This document shows, piece by piece, positions 53,276 to 60,714 of a stretch of 64,000 bases of DNA. The position numbers and the translations under genes were made by a program. Location: assembly GCA_964649725.1 (NCBI GenBank), contig CAZYTM010000001.1, positions 744,001 to 808,000 on the forward strand, written 5' to 3'. The notes under the pieces were generated by a model. The model was given only the letters and a program-made list of their open reading frames with translations. It had not been told where the DNA came from and searched no databases. Position 1 is the stretch's first letter, and every line of letters begins with the position of its first letter. Origin of the DNA: CAZYTM01 sp964649725. GTDB taxonomy: Bacteria > Desulfobacterota > Desulfuromonadia > Geobacterales > Geobacteraceae.

Positions 53276-55315
53276 CTACATCTTGTTAAGTAGTGGTACG
53301 ATCATCAGTGAAACTATATTAATGATCTTGATCATCGGGTTGACCGCCGGGCCGGCTGTATCCTTGTATGGATCGCCGACGGTGTCGCCGGTAACGGCCG
53401 CCTTGTGGGCCTCGCCCCCCTTGCCACCATGATAGCCGTCTTCGATATACTTTTTGGCATTATCCCAGGCGCCGCCGCCAGTAGTCATGGAGATGGCAAC
53501 GAAGATGCCAGTGACGATGGTGCCGACGATCACCCCGCCGAGCGCTTTGGGACCGAGGGTGAAACCGACGATAATCGGGGCAAGGATCGGGATCAGCCCC
53601 GGTATGATCATCTCTTTCAGGGCGGTCTTGGTGACGATGTCGACGCAGCTGGCATAGTCAGGCTTGCCGGTACCTTCCATGATCCCCTTGATTTCGCGGA
53701 ACTGGCGACGGACTTCGACGACAACAGCGCCACCGGCTTTACCGACCGCTTCCATGCAGAGTGCGGCAAAGTAGTAAGGGAGCATGCCACCGATGAAGAG
53801 ACCGACAATGATGTATGGATCGGATAGGTCGAAGGTTATCGATTTACCGACCAGTTTCAGTTCGTCTACGTAGGAGGTAAAGAGAATAACCGCGGCCAGG
53901 CCGGCTGAACCGATGGCGTAACCTTTGGTCACGGCTTTGGTGGTGTTACCGACTGCATCGAGCGGGTCGGTAACGTCACGCACCGACTTGTCCAGTTCTG
54001 CCATTTCGGCTATGCCGCCGGCGTTGTCGGTAATCGGCCCGTAGGCGTCCATTGCTACAACGATTCCGGTCAGTGATAGCATGGATACGGCGGCGATGGC
54101 TATGCCGTAGACCCCTGCACATTGAAAGGAGACGATGATGCCGGCGGCAATGACGATGATCGGTGCAGCCGTCGATTTCATGGAGATGCCGAGACCGGCG
54201 ATGACGTTGGTTCCATGCCCGGTTGTTGAAGCCTGGGCGATATATTGCACTGGACTGTATTCGGTCGAGGTGTAGTACTCGGTGATCCAGAAGATGGCGC
54301 CAGTTACTACAAGGCCCACGAGCGCAGCGATAAAGATATTGTTGGCAGAAATGCCGGCAGTATTGCCAGCCGGGAACATCTTGACAGTGACAAAATAGAA
54401 GGCTATGGAAGCAATTACACCAGAGGCGATCAGCCCCTTGTAGAGAGCCGGCATGATCTTCTGGCTGGAGCCCAGTTTAACGAAAAAGGTGCCGATTATT
54501 GAGGCGATGATGGATATACCGCCAAGAATCAAAGGATAGGTAACCGTGGCAGTCACATTGTGGAAGGCTATGGCTCCGAGCAGCATGGCGGCAATAAGAG
54601 TGACGGCATAAGTCTCGAAGAGGTCTGCTGCCATGCCGGCGCAGTCGCCGACATTGTCGCCGACGTTGTCAGCGATTACTGCCGGGTTGCGTGGATCATC
54701 TTCAGGAATGCCTGCCTCTACTTTACCCACCAGGTCAGCACCGACGTCGGCCCCTTTGGTGAAGATGCCGCCGCCTAATCTGGCGAATATGGAGATCAGC
54801 GAGCCGCCGAAGCCGAGACCTACCAACTGGCTGACCACATCTTTCACCGGTGCATCCGGCATGAGTATCAGCAGGAGCTGGTAATAACCGGCTACCCCAA
54901 GCAGGCCGAGTCCAACCACCAGCATGCCGGTGATAGCGCCACCTTTGAAGGCAACATCCAGAGCTTTGGTAATGCCTGATTTGGCAGCCTCAGTAGTGCG
55001 TACGTTGGCCCGGACCGAAACGAACATGCCGATGAATCCTGTCAGTCCGGAGAAGATCGCCCCTATGGCAAAGCCGAAGGCGGTCTTGGGGCCGAGGGCG
55101 GCAAAGAGGGCAATGAACATGATTGCCCCGACCAGGGCGATTATGGTGTACTGGCGCTTCATATAGGCGCCGGCCCCCTCCTGGATGGCGGCAGCGATCT
55201 GGCGCATCCGTTCATCCCCCTGGGGTAGTCCCAGAATCCACTTTGCTGATACGAGACCGTAGACAACGGCTGCCACGGCACAGGCCAGGGCAAAGAGTAC
55301 TGCATACTGTTCCAT
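53276..55315 (-). CDS. hppA: Membrane-bound pyrophosphatase, K+-independent class (H+ pump)
   Basis: 679 residues, about sixteen helices. Substrate-site segments DVGADLVGKVEAGIPEDDPRNP and DNVGDNVGDCAGMAAD are intact. The class site reads GNTTKAVTKG with K460 and T463, the residues that replace K+ dependence; such enzymes are H+ pumps, as in Rhodospirillum. The gate segment is DLFETYAV. The ATG at 55315 (GGAGG 10 bases upstream) is chosen over an in-frame start at 55408 because that one lies within the -35 element of a good promoter. It is a distinct lineage from the first copy, not a recent duplicate. Confidence 0.95.
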   Translation of the reverse strand: MEQYAVLFALACAVAAVVYGLVSAKWILGLPQGDERMRQIAAAIQEGAGAYMKRQYTIIALVGAIMFIALFAALGPKTAFGFAIGAIFSGLTGFIGMFVSVRANVRTTEAAKSGITKALDVAFKGGAITGMLVVGLGLLGVAGYYQLLLILMPDAPVKDVVSQLVGLGFGGSLISIFARLGGGIFTKGADVGADLVGKVEAGIPEDDPRNPAVIADNVGDNVGDCAGMAADLFETYAVTLIAAMLLGAIAFHNVTATVTYPLILGGISIIASIIGTFFVKLGSSQKIMPALYKGLIASGVIASIAFYFVTVKMFPAGNTAGISANNIFIAALVGLVVTGAIFWITEYYTSTEYSPVQYIAQASTTGHGTNVIAGLGISMKSTAAPIIVIAAGIIVSFQCAGVYGIAIAAVSMLSLTGIVVAMDAYGPITDNAGGIAEMAELDKSVRDVTDPLDAVGNTTKAVTKGYAIGSAGLAAVILFTSYVDELKLVGKSITFDLSDPYIIVGLFIGGMLPYYFAALCMEAVGKAGGAVVVEVRRQFREIKGIMEGTGKPDYASCVDIVTKTALKEMIIPGLIPILAPIIVGFTLGPKALGGVIVGTIVTGIFVAISMTTGGGAWDNAKKYIEDGYHGGKGGEAHKAAVTGDTVGDPYKDTAGPAVNPMIKIINIVSLMIVPLLNKM

Positions 55316-55378
55316 TGGGAAAAAACCTCCGATATTTTTTGCCAGTACATGGCGTTGTTGCGGAAAGAAAAACACCAA

Positions 55379-55408
55379 ACTATAAATGGAATTGGCAGGA
55401 TTTGTCAA
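55379..55408 (-). promoter_or_regulatory. Sigma70-like promoter of the second hppA gene
   Basis: On the minus strand a perfect TTGACA (55408-55403), 18-base spacer and TATAGT (55384-55379, five of six). It implies a leader of about 55 bases and rules out translation from the longer in-frame start. Confidence 0.6.
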
Positions 55409-55521
55409 TATTTTAATTAATATCTGGCTCGATCATCACCACTATCAACCTAAATAGCAAAATTCTCCCAGCTGGTCGAAAATCTTGCGCATTTAATGGT
55501 GAATCTGTAATATAAGTAGAT

Positions 55522-56781
55522 ATGGAATTAAAATATGGTGATACATGCTTTACCTGTGCGCTTGCAGATAACCGTTTGGCCGGGATAATCCGCCCGCCGG
55601 CACTGGAGGTGACCGCAACTCCGGAACAGCTGGTGACAAAGGCACTGGACAATTGTACAGAATATCTGGCCAGGTTTATTGCCGGTGAACAGGTGGTGAT
55701 AGTCACATCAGATATTACCCGTTACAGTGGCAGCGAGATATACCTGCCACTACTGGTGGAGCGTCTCAATCAAGCCGGTATAAAAGATAAAGATATCGAA
55801 ATAATCATTGCCCTCGGTATCCATCGCCTGCAGACCGAGCATGAACAGAAAAAGATAATCGGACCACTCTATGGTCGGATCAAGGTAACTGACCACGACT
55901 GTGATGATCCAGGTAAACTGGTCTATCTTGGCAAGACGGCAGGTGGTCTGGCGGTGGAGGTAAATCGCCGGGTCATTGAGGCGGACCGGTTGATCCTCAC
56001 CGGGACTATCGGGTTTCACTACTTTGCCGGTTTCGGTGGTGGCCGCAAGTCGATCCTACCCGGGGTAGCGAGTCGGGCTGCCTGCATGGCAAGCCACTTT
56101 GCCGTTCTCAATCCGCTACCGGGGAGCGGGAAGAACCCTGCTGCCAGCACCGGTGTCCTGGCTGGCAATCCTGTCCATGCTGCTATGGATGAGGCGTGTG
56201 CCATGGTCGAGCCCGATTTTATCATCAATACGGTGCTTGCCCCTGACAAAAGGATCATGGCGGTTTTTGCCGGTGACTGGCGAGAGCAGCACTCTACCGG
56301 TTGTAAATATTATGCTGAGCACTTTTCATACCCGCTGGCTGAGCGTGCAGATCTGGTGGTTGTCTCCTGTGGAGGCTTCCCCAAGGATATCAACTTCATC
56401 CAGGCGCACAAGTCGATGGAATACGGCAGTCAGGCATTACGGGACGACGGGGTGATGATCCTGCTGGCCCAGTGTCGGGACGGTTATGGACATCCTACAT
56501 TCTTCAACTGGGTCCGCTTCAAGGAGTTGTCGTCTTTTGAGAAAGAGCTCAGGGAGCATTATGAGATAAATGGCCAGACGGCTTACTCTACCCTGCAAAA
56601 AGCACAACGCTTCAAGGTGATCCTGATCTCCGACCTGCCGGCTGAAGAGGTGGTGACTATGGGGATGACTCCAGCCAGATCTCTGGATGAGGCGTTAGTG
56701 AAAGCAGAGGCGCTCTTGCCTGAAGATTACAAGGCTTACATTATCCCTGAAGGGGGCACAGTGCTGCCGGTAATTATGTAG
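55522..56781 (+). CDS. larA: LarA-type nickel-pincer lactate racemase family protein
   Basis: 419 residues. The cofactor-binding residues of LarA are present with identical spacing: H101 (ALGIHR), H166 and K176 (GFHYFAGFGGGRKSILPG) and H192 (ASHFA), matching H108, H174, K184 and H200 of the Lactobacillus enzyme. The lysine would hold the pyridinium-thioester nickel-pincer nucleotide. LarB, LarC and LarE, which make that cofactor, are not in this window. Family members also racemise other 2-hydroxy acids, so lactate is the likeliest but not the only substrate; the GlcD/GlcF genes after it support lactate. The ribosome-binding site is weak. Confidence 0.88.
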   Translation: MELKYGDTCFTCALADNRLAGIIRPPALEVTATPEQLVTKALDNCTEYLARFIAGEQVVIVTSDITRYSGSEIYLPLLVERLNQAGIKDKDIEIIIALGIHRLQTEHEQKKIIGPLYGRIKVTDHDCDDPGKLVYLGKTAGGLAVEVNRRVIEADRLILTGTIGFHYFAGFGGGRKSILPGVASRAACMASHFAVLNPLPGSGKNPAASTGVLAGNPVHAAMDEACAMVEPDFIINTVLAPDKRIMAVFAGDWREQHSTGCKYYAEHFSYPLAERADLVVVSCGGFPKDINFIQAHKSMEYGSQALRDDGVMILLAQCRDGYGHPTFFNWVRFKELSSFEKELREHYEINGQTAYSTLQKAQRFKVILISDLPAEEVVTMGMTPARSLDEALVKAEALLPEDYKAYIIPEGGTVLPVIM

Positions 56782-56829
56782 GACGCAGCAGCACCCTATA
56801 CTAGTTTAAATGAAGGAAGAGTATTGAAA

Positions 56830-58212
56830 ATGCTACAAGCACAGATAATCGATGCACTGAAAAAAATAGTCGGATCAGAGAACGTGGCCACTGACCGGCA
56901 GGATATGATCTGTTACGGTTACGACGCTACCCAACTGGAGTTCCTCCCCGATGCAGTGGTTCACCCGGCCAATGCGGAAGAGGTGGCAGCAGTACTGCTG
57001 CTTGCTAATGCTAAACGGTTCCCGGTCTTCCCCCGTGGTGCAGGGAGCGGCTTTACTGGTGGCGCTCTGCCGCGAGGCGGCGGGGTTGTGCTAGTAACAA
57101 CCCGGCTGAATCGTATCCTGCGGATCGATACAGAGAATCTGATTGCCGAGGTGGAGCCGGGTGTGGTGACGGAACAGTTTCAGTTGGCGGTGGAGAAGCA
57201 GGGGCTTTTCTATCCACCTGACCCGGCGTCGCTAAAATTCTCAACCCTGGGGGGGAATGTGGCGGAGAATGCCGGTGGCCCGCGCTGTGTCAAGTACGGA
57301 GTAACCCGTGATTTCGTTATGGGTCTGGAGGTGGTCCTGCCGACCGGCGAAATCATCCGTACCGGCGGAGAGACCTACAAGGGGGTGGTGGGGTACGATC
57401 TTACCCGTCTGCTCTGCGGTTCCGAGGGGACCCTTGGAGTAATAACCAAAATAATCTTCAAGCTTCTCCCGTTGCCGGATGCAAAAAAAACCATGCTGAC
57501 AATTTTCGACTCCATCGACGGTGCTGCCAAGGCAGTCTCCACCATTATCGGCAACAAGATTATCCCGACTACACTTGAATTCATGGATTACGCCACTCTA
57601 CAATGTGTGGAAAAGCGCTTCAATCTTGGCATTCCGGCTGAGGGGAGGGCTGTTTTACTGATCGAAGTGGATGGGGACCGGGAGCTGATTGAAAAGCAGG
57701 CAGCCCATATCCGTTCGTTGATCGAACCGCTCGGGCTGGTAGAATTCAAGGTTGCCAAGGATGCGGCTGAGTCAGAGGCGCTCTGGAAAGTGCGCCGGCT
57801 GGTGTCTCCATCGCTACGGGACGTTAATCCGACCAAATACAACGAGGATATCGTTGTCCCGCGGAGCAAGGTGCCGGACGTTATCCGCCGGATCGAGGAG
57901 ATTCAGCAGAAGTACGGGATTCCGATAGTTAACTTCGGCCATGCCGGCGACGGAAATATCCATGTCAATGTGATGATCGACAAGGATATTCACGGGCAGG
58001 AGGAGAAGGCCCATCAGGCCATTGCCGAGATTTTTCAGGCAGCACTCGATTTGAATGGCACCATGTCTGGGGAACATGGAGTTGGCCTGGCCAAGCAGCC
58101 ATATATCCATCTGGAGTTGAAGCCTGCCCAGGTGGCGGCAATGCAGGCTATAAAAAAGGCTCTGGACCCGAATAACATACTGAATCCAGGGAAGATGTTC
58201 CCGGTTGAATAG
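56830..58212 (+). CDS. glcD: FAD-linked (S)/(R)-2-hydroxy-acid dehydrogenase, GlcD-like subunit
   Basis: 460 residues, FAD-binding PCMH-type fold as in glycolate oxidase GlcD and D-lactate dehydrogenases. FAD-site segments are FPRGAGSGFTGGALP and the GGNVAENAGGPRCVKYGVT loop; the C-terminal half has the metal-ligand region NFGHAGDGNIHVN and GTMSGEHGVGL. It oxidises glycolate or D-lactate. ATG at 56830 is preferred; a TTG two codons earlier is possible. It lies 43 bases after larA and before a GlcF-like iron-sulfur subunit, which would take the electrons. Confidence 0.93.
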   Translation: MLQAQIIDALKKIVGSENVATDRQDMICYGYDATQLEFLPDAVVHPANAEEVAAVLLLANAKRFPVFPRGAGSGFTGGALPRGGGVVLVTTRLNRILRIDTENLIAEVEPGVVTEQFQLAVEKQGLFYPPDPASLKFSTLGGNVAENAGGPRCVKYGVTRDFVMGLEVVLPTGEIIRTGGETYKGVVGYDLTRLLCGSEGTLGVITKIIFKLLPLPDAKKTMLTIFDSIDGAAKAVSTIIGNKIIPTTLEFMDYATLQCVEKRFNLGIPAEGRAVLLIEVDGDRELIEKQAAHIRSLIEPLGLVEFKVAKDAAESEALWKVRRLVSPSLRDVNPTKYNEDIVVPRSKVPDVIRRIEEIQQKYGIPIVNFGHAGDGNIHVNVMIDKDIHGQEEKAHQAIAEIFQAALDLNGTMSGEHGVGLAKQPYIHLELKPAQVAAMQAIKKALDPNNILNPGKMFPVE

Positions 58213-58222
58213 CGAAGAAGCT

Positions 58223-58361
58223 TTAACGAAGAGGCCGCAGAGTTTCGCTATAGAGGATCCAGCTCGAAGCCGGAAGAAACAACATCGAGGTATGGCACTG
58301 TTTTTTTAGACGGTTATCTATACCAGATTTCCTCTGCGCGTACTCTGTGTCCTCAGTGGTA
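58223..58361. repeat. Diverged inverted intergenic repeat element
   Basis: In the 166-base gap between glcD and glcF the left end reads AACGAAGAGGCCGCAGAG and the right end (58329-58361) contains CCTCTGCGCGTACTCTGTGT, whose complement repeats the same CAGAG/GAGG words. This pattern of imperfect inverted CAGAG-rich ends resembles short non-coding repeat elements scattered in some environmental bacterial genomes. No transposase is encoded. Confidence 0.4.
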
Positions 58362-58378
58362 GACGAAAGGTTGCAGAT

Positions 58379-59644
58379 GTGGACCCTCTGAAAAGAGTCG
58401 AACAGGAGCTGAAGAAATGCGTCAAGTGCGGCGCCTGCCGGGCGCACTGCCCTGCATTTACCGCCTTCCAGCGAGAGCCGGCAGTGGCACGCGGCAAGGT
58501 CGCGCTGACCCAGCACCTGCTGCAAAAAGATATCGAACTGGATGACCGGACCTATCTGGACATGTCCAAATGTCTTCTCTGCGGCAGTTGCGTGGAGAAG
58601 TGCCCCAACGAGGTGCCGACCGACGAGATTGTAATGGCTGCCCGGGAGGCCCTGGCTCGGCAACGGGGGCTGACCTCATTCCACAAGGCGGTCGGCCGGG
58701 TCATCCGTAACCGCCGGATGATGAATTTCGGGGCAGCAGCAGCGGCAATTCTCGGCCCGCTCTTTTTTCGCAAGGTGCCCCAGACATCCGGGCTCAGACT
58801 CAGGTTCCCGCTCCCCTTTGTCGGTGGTAAAAGGCATATCCCGCAGTTGGCCAGAAAACCATTTCTCGATCGCCATCCAGAGATAATCCAAGGGGAGCCT
58901 GGCAAACCGCGCATTATCTATTTTGTCGGGTGTATGACCAATTTTGTCTATACCGAGATAGGGGAGGCAGCACTGGCCCTCTTCCGCCACCTCGGCTGCA
59001 CAGTGATAATCCCGAAGGAACAGCAGTGCTGCGGCCTCCCCGGCATGTCCGGTGGCGATCTGGATACCGTAAGGGAGCTGGCAGAAAAGAATCTTGCTGC
59101 CCTCGAGCGATATGAAGCCGATTATGTCATGACCGCCTGTGCCACCTGCGGTGGGGCATTGCACAAGTTCTATCCGGCGGTGATCGGGAAAAAGCACCCG
59201 GAACTGTTGGAGCGTTGCCAGGCTCTGGCGGCAAAATGCGTCGATGCCAGCCAGCTCTTGCAGAAGCTGGGCCTTCATCCCGAAGAGACCGGCGCAGGGG
59301 GTGGGATGCGGATCACCTATCATGACCCTTGTCATCTGCGTACCAGAAATATTGTCAGCCAGCCGCGCGAGTTGCTCCGATTAACACCTGGGATTGAACT
59401 GACTGAAATGGAAGGGGCAGACAAATGTTGCGGTCTTGGCGGGACCTTCAATGTATATCACTACGAAACGTCGATGCGAATCAATGAGGCCAAGAGTATT
59501 GCCATCCGGAAGACCGGTGCTGATGCGGTAGTGACAGGTTGTCCCGGCTGTATCATGCAGATTGCCGATGGTCTGAAGCAGCACGGTTTGCAGACACGGG
59601 TCATGCACACTCTGGAGGTACTGGCACGAAAGATTAAAGATTAG
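58379..59644 (+). CDS. glcF: GlcF-like iron-sulfur subunit of glycolate/lactate oxidase
   Basis: 421 residues. Two [4Fe-4S] ferredoxin motifs at the N terminus (CVKCGACRAHCP and CLLCGSCVEKCP), then two CCG domains (CCGLPGMSGG and, with HDPCHLRTRN, CCGLGGTF). This is the heterodisulfide-reductase-like module that accepts electrons from GlcD and passes them to the quinone pool or an electron-bifurcating partner. GTG start at 58379, AAAGG about 9 bases before. A subunit GlcE is not present between them. Confidence 0.92.
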   Translation: MDPLKRVEQELKKCVKCGACRAHCPAFTAFQREPAVARGKVALTQHLLQKDIELDDRTYLDMSKCLLCGSCVEKCPNEVPTDEIVMAAREALARQRGLTSFHKAVGRVIRNRRMMNFGAAAAAILGPLFFRKVPQTSGLRLRFPLPFVGGKRHIPQLARKPFLDRHPEIIQGEPGKPRIIYFVGCMTNFVYTEIGEAALALFRHLGCTVIIPKEQQCCGLPGMSGGDLDTVRELAEKNLAALERYEADYVMTACATCGGALHKFYPAVIGKKHPELLERCQALAAKCVDASQLLQKLGLHPEETGAGGGMRITYHDPCHLRTRNIVSQPRELLRLTPGIELTEMEGADKCCGLGGTFNVYHYETSMRINEAKSIAIRKTGADAVVTGCPGCIMQIADGLKQHGLQTRVMHTLEVLARKIKD

Positions 59645-59964
59645 GGTCTGCATTAGAGTCGATAAAGAATATGTGACTTTTTCACTCTCTTAGTTGAGTA
59701 AAATTTATTTTCAGTGAAAAATATGCGAGGGAATTTCTACTCTGAGAAACAGTTTTATTATTGCGAAAATCAGATTTACTCTTATCTCCCACCGGCACAA
59801 CGATGACATTCATTATCCCAAACTCGCCCCTGTCGTTTTTTAAAATAAGTAAAATACATTTAAGTTAGATAAAATATTTTTTATTGACATTAGAAGTCAA
59901 ATTGTTTATTAATTCCAACAATAAAAACCAGTTTTATTATGTTGTTTGCGGGTGGGGTTAGTAG
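59645..59964 (+). other. AT-rich regulatory region ahead of the XRE-cupin gene
   Basis: A 320-base gap with no gene. The last third is strongly A/T-rich (about 59836-59883, several TAAAATA words) directly upstream of the -35 element, as an UP element would be. The first half (59645-59800) shows only scattered A/T tracts and no glcF terminator that I can see. Confidence 0.5.
59884..59912 (+). promoter_or_regulatory. Sigma70-like promoter of the XRE-cupin gene
   Basis: TTGACA (59884-59889), 17-base spacer, TATTAA (59907-59912). It lies about 45 bases before the ATG and has an A/T tract just upstream. The same TTGACA-17-TATTAA arrangement is seen in front of atpZ. Confidence 0.5.
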
Positions 59965-60528
59965 ATGACAGATTACAATATCGGTGCAAAAATAAAAAAA
60001 CTCCGCCTTGCCAAGAAAATGACCCTTCAGGCAGTTGCCCGTGAAACCGGTTTTTCGCCTGCCCTTATCTCGCAAATAGAGAACAATAATGTCTCTCCTC
60101 CAATTGCCACGCTGTCCAAAATAGCCAAGTTTTTTGATGTCAAAATCGGCATGTTCTTTAACGAGGATGACGAAGAATATCGTTACGAAGTGGTTCGCAA
60201 GAACGAACGCAAAGTTATTCCGCGGGTTATCTCCCGTTCCGGGACCAGCCAGGGTTACTCCTATGAGTCTCTCTCGTTTCGCAAACAGAACAAGAAGATG
60301 GAGCCGTTTCTCCTCACGGTGACCGAAAAAGCTGCTGAGGAGAATACCTACAGCCATGATGGCGAAGAATTTCTCTTCATTATCAGCGGGAATGCGGAGC
60401 TTCTGCTGGACGAGGAGCGAATCGCGCTGGAAGAGGGAGACTGCGTTTATTTTGATTCTTCCATGAAGCACCGGCTCCTCTCCATAGACGGGACAGAGGT
60501 AAAGGTGCTGGCAGTGGTAACCCGTTAG
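59965..60528 (+). CDS. XRE-family regulator with C-terminal cupin
   Basis: 187 residues: helix-turn-helix domain (about 5-62, TLQAVARETGFSPALISQIENN) plus a cupin_2 domain (about 105-180, EEFLFIISGNAELLLDEE and EEGDCVYFDSSMKH). Cupin-XRE proteins usually sense a small metabolite and control a neighbouring catabolic operon. The downstream genes for an acyl-CoA carboxylase and the inverted repeat at 60591-60619 between them make that operon the probable target. The ribosome-binding site is GGTGGGG. Confidence 0.9.
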   Translation: MTDYNIGAKIKKLRLAKKMTLQAVARETGFSPALISQIENNNVSPPIATLSKIAKFFDVKIGMFFNEDDEEYRYEVVRKNERKVIPRVISRSGTSQGYSYESLSFRKQNKKMEPFLLTVTEKAAEENTYSHDGEEFLFIISGNAELLLDEERIALEEGDCVYFDSSMKHRLLSIDGTEVKVLAVVTR

Positions 60529-60590
60529 CATTTATCCCGCACTCCATACCGGCTTACCTTGTTGGTGGTGAAGTCGAAGATAATCAGGGT

Positions 60591-60619
60591 ATTACACTAT
60601 TCTAGCCTGATAGTGTAAT
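60591..60619. promoter_or_regulatory. Inverted repeat, candidate operator upstream of the carboxylase
   Basis: ATTACACTAT (60591-60600) and ATAGTGTAAT (60610-60619) are perfect 10-base inverted arms around a 9-base centre. The arms are AT-rich and the following sequence has no long T-run, so it looks more like a dimer-binding site than a terminator. It lies 62 bases after the regulator gene and about 95 bases before the carboxyltransferase ATG. Confidence 0.45.
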
Positions 60620-60714
60620 GCTTCTTTAATACATTGATAGGAGGAGGGTTTGTATGTGGTTGGTAGCAGTTCACACAAGATTTATTAATTCCACTTATCG
60701 GAAGGATGGCAAAG

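Noticed and set aside
55316..55408. A longer N-terminal start for the second pyrophosphatase
   Set aside because: The extension overlaps a good promoter and lacks the usual first helix; the ATG at 55315 has GGAGG in front and fits the family.
59645..59964. A riboswitch or small RNA in the gap before the XRE-cupin gene
   Set aside because: Only A/T tracts and a promoter are visible; no conserved aptamer words or stable stems.
59890..60531. A 213-codon minus-strand frame opposite the XRE-cupin gene
   Set aside because: It covers the regulator and its promoter and has no recognisable domain; the plus-strand gene has clear HTH and cupin motifs.
60591..60619. The inverted repeat after the XRE-cupin gene as a terminator
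   Set aside because: The stem is AT-rich and lacks a following T-run, so an operator is more likely, though a weak terminator role is not excluded.
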